Assembly (NCBI GenBank): GCA_020025295.1
Contig: JAHHSJ010000072.1
Span: 1-6,120 of the forward strand
Reading direction: 5' to 3'
DNA length: 6,120 bases
Source of the DNA: Oscillospiraceae bacterium
GTDB taxonomy: Bacteria; Bacillota; Clostridia; Oscillospirales; Oscillospiraceae
Shown here: positions 1-6,063 of the stretch, in pieces
Numbering within the stretch: position 1 is the stretch's first letter
How the letters are laid out: each line of letters begins with the position of its first letter
The notes under the pieces: model-generated
Seen by the model: the letters and a program-made list of their open reading frames with translations, nothing else
Told to the model about the DNA's origin: nothing
Databases searched by the model: none
Made by a program: the position numbers and the translations under genes

Positions 1-980
1 CAGTTGAAGTCATAGGGATAGCGGTTGGTCATCATTTTCTCCACGCCCAGCATCAAAGAGCCAGTGGTGGAGATCATGACCAGCACCATAGTGGACAGGA
101 TGCAGATGCTTGCCAGACCCATGGCATTCTGCTTCATGCGGTACATCAGGCCGGAAAGGCTGATGAAATGGTTGGTCTGATAATAGAAGGATTTCTTCTT
201 TTTCAGCAGCTTCAGCAAAGCGATACTGCCGGCAGTAAAAATCAGGAAGGTGGCGATGATTACCAAAACAGCAGCCCCAAAGAAGCTGGGAATTGCCTTA
301 ATCGGGTCCTCTGCACTCAGGGCAATGGCATATCCGCTGCCCAGCAGCACAAAGCCCAGCACTGCGAGAAACCACTTGGCCTTCGGCTCACGCTCGCCGG
401 CTTTGCTCTCCCGCAGCAGCTCGGCCGGGTTCATAATGTGCAGCGTCCACACAAACCGGAGGAAAATCAGCAGAAATGCCACCGCAAACAGCACCAGCAC
501 ATGGACAATTGCCGCCGGAGCAACAAAAAAGCCCATCTTGATGTCCATATTCATCAGTTTGACTGCCGCCAGATAGGCCGCCTTGTCCAGCAGCATACCA
601 ATACCCAAGCCAAAAAACACCGTCAGGCAGAAAGTATACAGGGTTTCATAGGCGATGCTTTTTGCAATGTGCTTTTTCCCCATACCCAACACATTATAGA
701 GGGCAAATTCCTTGTTTCGCTGCTTCATCAGGAAATTATTGATGTAAAAGAGGAACAGAATAATGAAGAAGAAGGAGACATCCGAACCCATTTGCAGCAT
801 GGAGTGGATGGCCGCTCCGCCGAATTCTTCCCGGAGACCGGGGTTCAGGGACAGAGAACGCATGATATAATAGACCGCTGCGCACAGAATGGTCGCCGCA
901 AGATAAGGGCCGTAGATCCGCTGATTCTTTTTCATATTGGCGGCAGCCAGCTTGGGATAAAAGAACATGGTGTTACGCAT
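1..980 (-). CDS. Bce-type ABC transporter permease (FtsX-like), N-terminal part only
   Basis: This is the membrane subunit of an ABC transporter of the BceAB type, which in this family protects against or detects cell-wall-active peptides. I translated it from the minus strand: 326 codons are visible and the frame stays open to the window edge, so the C-terminal half is missing (BceB proteins are usually about 620-670 aa). The start is ATG at 978-980, with AGGTGG eight bases upstream (989-994). The ATG overlaps the end of the ATPase gene by 8 bp, indicating translational coupling. About seven hydrophobic segments are visible, near residues 24-42, 61-85, 104-130, 151-176, 202-221, 233-258 and 286-307. 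They are separated by basic stretches such as MKQRNKE (85-91) and LLKKKK (258-263). In BceB the large extracellular domain follows TM7, and the sequence here is cut just as that domain would begin. The N-terminal YPKLAAANMKKN pattern is typical of the family. The actual substrate is unknown. Confidence 0.9.
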   Translation of the reverse strand, partial: MRNTMFFYPKLAAANMKKNQRIYGPYLAATILCAAVYYIMRSLSLNPGLREEFGGAAIHSMLQMGSDVSFFFIILFLFYINNFLMKQRNKEFALYNVLGMGKKHIAKSIAYETLYTFCLTVFFGLGIGMLLDKAAYLAAVKLMNMDIKMGFFVAPAAIVHVLVLFAVAFLLIFLRFVWTLHIMNPAELLRESKAGEREPKAKWFLAVLGFVLLGSGYAIALSAEDPIKAIPSFFGAAVLVIIATFLIFTAGSIALLKLLKKKKSFYYQTNHFISLSGLMYRMKQNAMGLASICILSTMVLVMISTTGSLMLGVEKMMTNRYPYDFN

Positions 981-1740
981 GGTCTTCACCACCTGCCATG
1001 AGCAGGGTCAGCGTATCGGAGATTTTCTGGAACTGCTCCTCCTCCGTGCTGTTGCCCCGGTAAATCTGGTGAAAGAGGGTGCCATCTTTGATGAAAAGCA
1101 CACGCCCGGCATGGCTGGCCGCCTTGGTGGAATGCGTTACCATGACGATGGTCTGACCGTTCCGATTGATGTCATTGAACACCTTCAAAAGGCTGTCAGA
1201 GGACTTGGAGTCCAGTGCGCCGGTGGGCTCATCCGCAAGCAGCAGCTTGGGGTGGGTAATCAACGCACGCGCCACGGCCGCACGCTGCTTCTGTCCACCG
1301 GAAACCTCATAAGGGTATTTATTCAGCAGCTGAGTGATTCCCAACTGCTCCGCAATGGGCTTCAGTCTGGCTTCCATCGCCGAATACTTTTCTCCGGCCA
1401 GCACCAGAGGGAGAAAAATATTATCCTTGAGGGTGAAGGTGTCCAGAAGATTGAAGTCCTGAAACACAAAACCCAGATTATCCCGACGGAAAGCGGACAT
1501 CTGCTTCTCCGACACCTTGGACAGCCGCTTGCCGTCCAGAATCACCTCACCCTTGGTGGGTTGATCCAGTGCTGCCAGAATGTTCAGCAGCGTCGTTTTA
1601 CCCGAACCGGACTCACCCATCACTGCCACATATTCTCCCTCGTCTACACTGAAGGAAACACCGGAGAGCGCCTTGACCTGATTGGCGCCAAAGCGGGTGG
1701 TATAAACCTTTTCCAAACATTTTGCTTCCAGCATTGCCAT
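973..1740 (-). CDS. Bce-type ABC transporter ATP-binding protein
   Basis: This 255 aa cytoplasmic ATPase powers the permease encoded directly downstream. It has a complete nucleotide-binding domain: Walker A GESGSGKT (residues 42-49), Q-loop Q94 in FVFQDFNLLD, signature VSGGQ (146-150), Walker B LLLADE with catalytic E171, D-loop ALD (175-177) and switch histidine H203. The FQDFNLLDTFT stretch and the overall length are typical of BceA/MacB-like ATPases that pair with FtsX-type permeases. Start choice: ATG at 1738-1740 has AAGGAGGT (1748-1755) seven bases upstream, a near-ideal ribosome binding site, so the second ATG two codons later is not needed. The gene follows a 109 bp intergenic region holding a probable response-regulator operator, and its stop overlaps the permease start. 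All catalytic residues are present. Its role as a peptide-resistance or peptide-sensing transporter is inferred from family and from the adjacent two-component genes. Confidence 0.95.
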   Translation of the reverse strand: MAMLEAKCLEKVYTTRFGANQVKALSGVSFSVDEGEYVAVMGESGSGKTTLLNILAALDQPTKGEVILDGKRLSKVSEKQMSAFRRDNLGFVFQDFNLLDTFTLKDNIFLPLVLAGEKYSAMEARLKPIAEQLGITQLLNKYPYEVSGGQKQRAAVARALITHPKLLLADEPTGALDSKSSDSLLKVFNDINRNGQTIVMVTHSTKAASHAGRVLFIKDGTLFHQIYRGNSTEEEQFQKISDTLTLLMAGGEDHA

Positions 1741-1747
1741 ACAAATG

Positions 1748-1755
1748 ACCTCCTT
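1748..1755 (-). promoter_or_regulatory. Strong ribosome binding site of the ABC ATPase gene
   Basis: The minus strand reads AAGGAGGT, seven bases before the ATG at 1740. It is the best Shine-Dalgarno match in the window, consistent with a transporter that must be made in quantity once induced. Confidence 0.85.
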
Positions 1756-1769
1756 TGCTTTGTACCTTC

Positions 1770-1798
1770 AGTATAAACAAAACCGCCGAAACGCGACA
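1770..1798 (-). promoter_or_regulatory. Probable activator-dependent promoter of the ABC transporter genes
   Basis: The minus strand carries TATACT (1770-1775), a good -10 box one base off consensus. Seventeen bases upstream sits TGTCGC (1793-1798), a poor match to the -35 consensus. The only TTGAAT in the area would be 22 bp away, which is too far. A good -10 with a weak -35, and regulator repeats just upstream, is the usual layout of a promoter that needs a response regulator to recruit polymerase. Transcription would start near 1763 and give a leader of roughly 20 bases before the ATPase start. Inferred from sequence only. Confidence 0.55.
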
Positions 1799-1823
1799 TT
1801 CAATCATGTGACATTTCAGCGGC
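1774..1823 (-). terminator. Possible intrinsic terminator after the sensor-kinase gene, overlapping the ABC promoter
   Basis: On the minus strand, an 18-base arm (1806-1823) can pair with an 18-base arm (1782-1799) around the 6-base loop GATTGA. There is one C-C mismatch and four G-U wobbles. The outer stem is GC-rich (CCGCTGAAA with TTTCGGCGG), and it is followed at once by TTTTGTTT. This fits an intrinsic terminator for transcripts coming from the kinase gene, 27 bases past its stop. On the plus strand no T-run follows, so it would work in one direction only. The inner stem coincides with operator repeats, so the symmetry may instead serve protein binding. Confidence 0.45.
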
Positions 1824-1837
1824 TTCATGTGACATTT
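1795..1837 (-). promoter_or_regulatory. Direct-repeat operator, probable binding site of the adjacent response regulator
   Basis: The minus strand holds two identical 13-mers, AAATGTCACATGA, at 1825-1837 and 1804-1816. They lie exactly 21 bp apart, or two helical turns. Each contains an odd dyad, ATGT-C-ACAT. A third partial copy, AATGTC, lies at 1795-1800, adjoining the -35 position. OmpR-family regulators bind tandem repeats on one face of the helix upstream of the promoters they activate, and the BceR-type regulator is encoded immediately upstream. The repeat identity is seen directly. The assignment to this regulator is inference. Confidence 0.6.
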
Positions 1838-1849
1838 TTGTAAGACGGA

Positions 1850-2848
1850 TCATTCGACCCCCAGCTTCTGCCGTTTCAAATCGAGATAAACGGTGGTACC
1901 ATAGTCCACCCGGGATTCCACCCAGATTTTATGTGCCAGCTTATCGGCAGCCTCTTTACACAGGAACAGGCCAAGTCCGGTCGCCTTTTTATCGCTCCGC
2001 CCATTATAGCCTGTGAATCCCTTCTCAAAGATACGGGGCAGGTCCTCCGGGGCAATTCCAATTCCGGTATCGGAGATTTTCAGCACCGCATCCTCGGTCA
2101 CCTCGATGGTGACAGAACCGGTTTTGGTATATTTGATGCTGTTGGAGAAAATCTGCTCCACAATAAAGGAGAGCCACTTTTCGTCGGTGATTACATCCAA
2201 ATGCACACTTTCATAAGCGAGTGCAAGCTTCTTTTCAATGAACTGATGGGCATACTTATGGATACAATCCTTCAAAATAGTATCAATATCATAAGTCTGA
2301 ATGACAAAATCCGAACTTTCACTGCCAAGGCGCAGATAGGACAGCACCATTTCCACATACTGCTCGATGCGGAACAGTTCCGAAAGCAAGGCACGATGCT
2401 CCTTGGTGTCCTCCCGCTGGAGCAGCATTTTCATTACGGCGATGGGAGTTTTGATCTGATGCACCCAAGTGGAATAAAAATCCAGAGCAGTTCGCTCCTT
2501 CTGTTCCCACTCGCTCTCCGAGCGACTCAGGCAGTCCTCCAACGAAGTAATCAGCTCCATCATGTCCTGCTCCGTCAGCGTGGACACATTTGGAAACTCT
2601 TCTCCCAGCAGGGGCACATTCTGCAGCATCTGCCGCAGTTTTTGATGCTTTCGGTACATACGATACCCGCTTACTCCCTCGAATAAAACGAAGAAGCACA
2701 GGGACAGCACACCGGCATAAAACACTGCTTCGGTTTCGATATTATAAAGAAACAGGATCACATAAAAGGCTCCCAGACACAGGCAGAACAACAGCACATG
2801 CCAAAGACGCTCTTTCAAATACAATTTTAACGCTGCACTCGGTTTCAT
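1850..2848 (-). CDS. BceS-type sensor histidine kinase (intramembrane-sensing)
   Basis: This 332 aa membrane histidine kinase autophosphorylates and passes phosphate to the regulator encoded just upstream. It has two membrane segments at about residues 17-36 and 40-60 with only a few residues between them, so there is no extracellular sensing domain. That is the hallmark of intramembrane-sensing kinases, which depend on a partner ABC transporter for their signal. The H-box is WVHQIKTPI with phospho-acceptor H130. The ATPase domain has the N-box around N236 (FSNSIKYT), G1 DTGIG (260-264), F-box F274 (RIFEKGF) and G2 GLGL (291-294). All key residues are intact. Start: I prefer ATG at 2846-2848, which has AAAGGA (2855-2860) six bases upstream. 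The ATG at 2852-2854 abuts that site with no spacing, and a longer reading to 2947 would overlap the regulator gene by almost 90 bases. The gap after the regulator is 10 bp. Confidence 0.93.
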   Translation of the reverse strand: MKPSAALKLYLKERLWHVLLFCLCLGAFYVILFLYNIETEAVFYAGVLSLCFFVLFEGVSGYRMYRKHQKLRQMLQNVPLLGEEFPNVSTLTEQDMMELITSLEDCLSRSESEWEQKERTALDFYSTWVHQIKTPIAVMKMLLQREDTKEHRALLSELFRIEQYVEMVLSYLRLGSESSDFVIQTYDIDTILKDCIHKYAHQFIEKKLALAYESVHLDVITDEKWLSFIVEQIFSNSIKYTKTGSVTIEVTEDAVLKISDTGIGIAPEDLPRIFEKGFTGYNGRSDKKATGLGLFLCKEAADKLAHKIWVESRVDYGTTVYLDLKRQKLGVE

Positions 2849-2858
2849 TTGCATTCCT

Positions 2859-3530
2859 TTACTCGATGAGATAGCCACTGCCGATTTTAGTCGTGATAAA
2901 ATCTTCCAAACCTGCCTGATGCAGTTTTTTTCGCAGCCGGTTGACATTGACCGTCAATGTGTTTTCCTCCACATAGCAGTCCATCTGCCACAGCTTCGTC
3001 ATCAGGGTCTCCCGACTCACGATTTTACCCTGATTGGTCATCAGCGTTTCCAGAATCTTAAACTCGTTCTTTGTGAGGTCGATTTTCTCGCCTTGATAGA
3101 CCAACGAGGTATCGTTCAGATTCAGCACCGCACCCCGGTGCTCCAGAACGGGAATCTGCTGGGTTAAATGATAGGTTCTCCGCAGCATCGCTCCGATTTT
3201 GGCGGACATAACCTCCAGATCAATGGGTTTTGCGATAAAATCGTCACCGCCCATCTGCATGGCTGTCACAATATTGAGGTTATCCGAAGCGGAGGACAGG
3301 AAGATGATGGGGACATTGGAGATTTTGCGGATTTCGCTGCACCAGTAATAGCCGTTAAAAAAGGGCAGCATAATATCCAGCAGCACAAGATGGGGCTGAA
3401 ACTCCGCAAAGGTGCGCAGTACATTCTGAAAATCGTCAGCACAGCGCACTTCGTGGTGCAATGCCTCCACTTGACCCTTGATTGCTTCGGCAAGTGCCGT
3501 ATCATCTTCTATAATCAGAATTTTGTACAT
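2859..3530 (-). CDS. OmpR/BceR-type response regulator
   Basis: This 223 aa DNA-binding regulator pairs with the kinase encoded 10 bp downstream. The receiver domain (about 1-120) has the acidic pocket E8/D9, phospho-acceptor D52 in LVLLDIMLP, conserved S80 in IIFLSS and K101 in AKP. The stretch MGGDDFIAKPIDLEV and the following MLRRTY are characteristic of the BceR group. A winged-helix effector domain (about 127-222) contains LTKNEFKIL, the recognition-helix region ENTLTVNVNRLRKKL and the C-terminal IGSGYLIE hairpin. Length is normal for the family. The ATG start at 3528-3530 has GGTGAT (3534-3539) close upstream, a moderate ribosome binding site. The gene lies 21 bp after the phosphatidyltransferase stop. 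Likely target: the repeats at 1795-1837 upstream of the ABC genes; it may also control its own operon. Domain assignment is secure, while the target is inferred. Confidence 0.95.
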   Translation of the reverse strand: MYKILIIEDDTALAEAIKGQVEALHHEVRCADDFQNVLRTFAEFQPHLVLLDIMLPFFNGYYWCSEIRKISNVPIIFLSSASDNLNIVTAMQMGGDDFIAKPIDLEVMSAKIGAMLRRTYHLTQQIPVLEHRGAVLNLNDTSLVYQGEKIDLTKNEFKILETLMTNQGKIVSRETLMTKLWQMDCYVEENTLTVNVNRLRKKLHQAGLEDFITTKIGSGYLIE

Positions 3531-3551
3531 AAGATCACCGCGATTCAGACA

Positions 3552-4145
3552 TCAGGAAATCTGCGTCACCGCAGAAGTGGCTTCGCCTCGGCCAATCTTA
3601 TGATAAATAGAGGCGTACTGGTAAAAAGTATTTCCTAAAAATACAATCATACAAAGGACCATTCCCCAGACTGCTTTTGTCGGCAAGTCCGGGAACAGGA
3701 ACATAACCAGCATACAGACAAACAGCACCGTAGTCGACACCTTGCCGCACCACTGTGCGCCGTTCAGCATCTGACCCTTACGGAGATATTTGATGCCCAT
3801 AATGGCCATGTAGCCTTCCTTGACCACCATCAGCCCAAGCAGCACCCACATGATGGGATGCTTCACCGCAAGGCAGACCGCCAGCGCAGCATGAGTCAGC
3901 TTGTCGGCAATCGGGTCCAGCACCTTGCCCAGCGTGGTAATCATATGAAAACGGCGGGCAATCAAACCGTCCATCATATCGGTGAGGCTGGAAATCAGCA
4001 CAACGACGGAGGCCCACAGATAATCTTCCTTTGTACTGGCGTTAAAATACAGATAGCAAAACACCGGAATCAAGATCAGCCGCAAAAAACTCATCAAGTT
4101 CGGAATGGAAAAAATCTCATGTTTCACATCAATCTTATGATTCAA
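3552..4145 (-). CDS. CDP-alcohol phosphatidyltransferase, PgsA-like
   Basis: This integral membrane enzyme transfers a phosphatidyl group from a CDP-lipid to an alcohol. By resemblance the alcohol is probably glycerol-3-phosphate, the first step to phosphatidylglycerol. Numbering from the upstream TTG, the full catalytic motif is present: D58, D61-G62, A65-R66, G75, D79 and D83, with the standard eight residues between R66 and G75. The N-terminal IPNLMSFLRLILIP resembles PgsA proteins, and five or six hydrophobic segments follow. Start: no ATG precedes residue 20, and a TAG lies in frame three codons before the first TTG (4149-4151). AGAGG (4154-4158) is eight bases from the second TTG (4143-4145) but only two from the first, so I chose the second. 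The gene sits about 20 bp after the DUF2812-like gene and 21 bp before the response regulator, so all are probably cotranscribed. The exact alcohol acceptor is not settled; other CDP-alcohol transferases share the motif. Confidence 0.88.
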   Translation of the reverse strand: MNHKIDVKHEIFSIPNLMSFLRLILIPVFCYLYFNASTKEDYLWASVVVLISSLTDMMDGLIARRFHMITTLGKVLDPIADKLTHAALAVCLAVKHPIMWVLLGLMVVKEGYMAIMGIKYLRKGQMLNGAQWCGKVSTTVLFVCMLVMFLFPDLPTKAVWGMVLCMIVFLGNTFYQYASIYHKIGRGEATSAVTQIS

Positions 4146-4165
4146 ATTCAAGACCTCTTTCTATT

Positions 4166-5329
4166 TCAGTCTGCAATCATGCCGTTAAAAAGAGTTTCAC
4201 GCAGTCGGCCGATCTGTTCCTCGCTCATGTCCTCACTGTAAGAAACCAAGGAAACCGTCGTTCCATCTCGCATCAGTACCGTTTTACCGCTGGCACTGAC
4301 CCAAGTCTGTTCCAATTCACTGTTCTGCCACCGACCGTGCTCCATTAAATCCGCTTCCACCAAATCGGCGATGCGATGATCGATACAGTCGTAGGTTTCC
4401 GTATTGAGGGATGCTTCGGAAGAGACTTCCGTATAGGAGTAATGCGTTGCAAAAATAGTGCCTTTTGTGGTATATTCGGACCCTTCCAATGGTTCTTCAC
4501 GCTGGAATTGCTCCATAGTGACCACCGGTGCGTGCTCCACCACAGGACGAAGACTGCTTCCGGACATCTGGTCCATATCAACATGAGGGAATGCAAGGCC
4601 GAGAATCAATACGATCCCACAAAGGGCAGAAATGCTAAAGCCGATTCCTTTGCTTAGTTTCCATAGGCCCAACACACAGGCCAAAGCTACTCCGATCAGG
4701 AGTAACACAAACACGCCCTGATCCTGTCGGAGGTCCAGCAAGCCCAACAGAATGCTCAATAAAACAAACCCGCTGATGAACCACGGCGTCAGGCTGCGAA
4801 GCCACGATCCAGCATAGGTAGGCAGCAGCACCAAATTCACGCCCAGCAGTGCCGCAAACACCCAGCGCAATGCGTGGACACAGATTCCACTATAAGTGAG
4901 GTACCAGCCTCGCTGATAAAAAGGCACCGCAGACGACAGCAGGAAAAAGCAAACGGTAATCAGAATTTGAACGAAGAACTGATTCAGCACCATGGGCTTG
5001 GTATTCTGAACACCGCCGTTGCACTGAAGCTGATGTTCCAAGCCAGAGCGGTCCAGTTCCGCACAAGGCAATGCCTTGAAGATGGCCATATTATTGTAGC
5101 CGCCCACCAGTTCATAGCCATACTGTGCCGGGTCGAAATGCGCCGGAATGGCTGCGATGTTCTTGATAGGAATAGCAACATAGGAAAGATCCTTGCGGCG
5201 GGTCTCTTCAAATTCACCCGTGAACAGGCGTTCCAGTGCAACCAATTCCCTGCCCTTTTCCGCAAGCTGATTCAATCTTCGCTCCATATGCCTCGCATCC
5301 GAGCTCAACAGGTAAATATAGTGCTTCAT
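4166..5329 (-). CDS. DUF2812-like multi-pass membrane protein of unknown function
   Basis: This 387 aa protein (from the chosen start) has no function I can assign. The N-terminal cytoplasmic region (about 1-110) contains RRLNQLAEKGREL, followed by a short beta-rich stretch and GYELVGGYNNMAIFKA. This resembles the DUF2812 pattern, in which a WLNEMAKKGYEL-like helix precedes a small beta domain. Five likely membrane segments follow at about 117-136, 150-172, 183-200, 205-224 and 229-248. The last 140 residues form a soluble domain containing VLMRDGTTVSLVSYSEDMSEEQI, similar to the C-terminal ends seen in that group. Start: ATG at 5327-5329 has AAGGAAG (5336-5342) six bases upstream. An upstream in-frame ATG at 5351-5353 has only a weak site and would overlap the sfsA stop. 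The spacing of about 16 bp after sfsA and 20 bp before the phosphatidyltransferase argues for one operon. DUF2812 genes often neighbour PadR regulators, but none is visible here. Confidence 0.8.
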   Translation of the reverse strand: MKHYIYLLSSDARHMERRLNQLAEKGRELVALERLFTGEFEETRRKDLSYVAIPIKNIAAIPAHFDPAQYGYELVGGYNNMAIFKALPCAELDRSGLEHQLQCNGGVQNTKPMVLNQFFVQILITVCFFLLSSAVPFYQRGWYLTYSGICVHALRWVFAALLGVNLVLLPTYAGSWLRSLTPWFISGFVLLSILLGLLDLRQDQGVFVLLLIGVALACVLGLWKLSKGIGFSISALCGIVLILGLAFPHVDMDQMSGSSLRPVVEHAPVVTMEQFQREEPLEGSEYTTKGTIFATHYSYTEVSSEASLNTETYDCIDHRIADLVEADLMEHGRWQNSELEQTWVSASGKTVLMRDGTTVSLVSYSEDMSEEQIGRLRETLFNGMIAD

Positions 5330-5345
5330 CGCACTCTTCCTTCCT

Positions 5346-6032
5346 TCATTCATTCAAATCCACTGGAATATCATAGGTGATTTCCATGGAATCCGGCGTC
5401 ACATGGCAGCCAAACGCTTTCACATGCACGCCAGCATCGGCAGCTGCCTTCAGCGCCTTTGCAAAGGCGGGGTCGGTATCCCGATTGGGCTGAAACAGCG
5501 TCATCCCTTCCATCTGGACAACAAAGCAGATCCACGCATTATATCCTTCCTGCAACGCATGGGTCAATTCTTCCAGATGTTTGACTCCTCTCTGGGTTGG
5601 TGCGTCTGGAAAACGGCACACCCCGTTCTCTTCCAGCGTGACGCCCTTCACTTCCACCAGATGCTTTTCCTCGTTTCGCTCAAAATAGAAATCGATACGG
5701 GATTTTCCATAGGTATACTCCGGTTTCACAAAGGTGATGTTCTCCATCAGTCCTCCGTGTTTAAGCCACGCTCCGAATTCTTGGTTGGGCGCTTGGGAAT
5801 CCATATTTACCAGCAGAGAACCTTTCTCCACGGCAACCAGATCGTATGCATACTTACGGGTTTTCGCATCGGAATGCACCAGATAAACCGGCGCTCCGGG
5901 CACCAGCAGCTCCCGGCATCGCCCCGTATTTTTCACATGGACTTTCTCTTCCCTGCCACTCAAGGAGACTGTTGCAACAAACCGATTCTCTCGGGACAGA
6001 AAGGTGGCCCTAGTAATGTTGGAATACCGCAA
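5346..6032 (-). CDS. sfsA: SfsA family protein (sugar fermentation stimulation protein A, nuclease fold)
   Basis: This 228 aa protein belongs to the SfsA family, known as a DNA-binding protein linked to sugar metabolism in E. coli and related to PD-(D/E)XK nucleases. Diagnostic motifs are all present: VKNTGRCRELLVPG (33-46) in the N-terminal OB-like part, SRIDF (111-115), VEVKGVTL (126-133) and FPDAPTQRGVKHLEEL (141-156). D114, E127 and K129 fit the expected metal-binding site of the nuclease fold. Length is normal. The start codon is TTG at 6030-6032: the codon just before it is TAA, the protein begins MRYSNI as relatives do, and AAAGGAG lies eight bases upstream (6041-6047). The gene is the first after an intrinsic terminator at 6064-6099 and precedes the DUF2812-like gene. 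No functional link between SfsA and the peptide-sensing genes is known to me; it may simply share the transcript. Confidence 0.95.
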   Translation of the reverse strand: MRYSNITRATFLSRENRFVATVSLSGREEKVHVKNTGRCRELLVPGAPVYLVHSDAKTRKYAYDLVAVEKGSLLVNMDSQAPNQEFGAWLKHGGLMENITFVKPEYTYGKSRIDFYFERNEEKHLVEVKGVTLEENGVCRFPDAPTQRGVKHLEELTHALQEGYNAWICFVVQMEGMTLFQPNRDTDPAFAKALKAAADAGVHVKAFGCHVTPDSMEITYDIPVDLNE

Positions 6033-6040
6033 TTATAACA

Positions 6041-6047
6041 CTCCTTT
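6041..6047 (-). promoter_or_regulatory. Ribosome binding site that fixes the TTG start of sfsA
   Basis: The minus strand reads AAAGGAG, eight bases before TTG at 6030-6032. An in-frame TAA directly before the TTG rules out any upstream start, so this site supports the non-ATG start. Confidence 0.8.
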
Positions 6048-6063
6048 CCAGAAAAAGACAGAT

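Noticed and set aside
168..1001. Long plus-strand open frame (277 codons)
   Set aside because: It lies opposite the permease, whose translation gives seven clean hydrophobic segments. The plus-strand product is rich in Q and H with no domain, typical of an antisense shadow.
967..1776. Plus-strand open frame of 269 codons opposite the ABC ATPase
   Set aside because: The minus-strand frame has every ABC ATPase motif and an ideal ribosome binding site. The plus frame has no recognisable motif.
1931..2686. Plus-strand open frame of 251 codons opposite the histidine kinase
   Set aside because: The kinase frame carries intact H, N, G1, F and G2 boxes. The opposite frame shows no domain.
2849..2947. 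Longer N-terminus of the histidine kinase (start at 2947)
   Set aside because: It would overlap the response regulator gene by almost 90 bases, adds no family-like sequence, and ignores the AAAGGA site that serves the ATG at 2848.
3531..3551. Possible separate promoter before the response regulator
   Set aside because: The 21 bp gap holds only a ribosome binding site. I saw no convincing -10/-35 pair there, though I did not examine the end of the upstream gene exhaustively.
6032..6037. Perfect TATAAT on the minus strand just before sfsA
   Set aside because: It overlaps the TTG start codon, so transcription would begin inside sfsA. There is also no -35 at the right distance. Probably chance in an AT-rich spacer.
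5403..6038. Plus-strand open frame of 211 codons opposite sfsA
   Set aside because: SfsA family motifs are unambiguous on the minus strand. The plus frame is a shadow.
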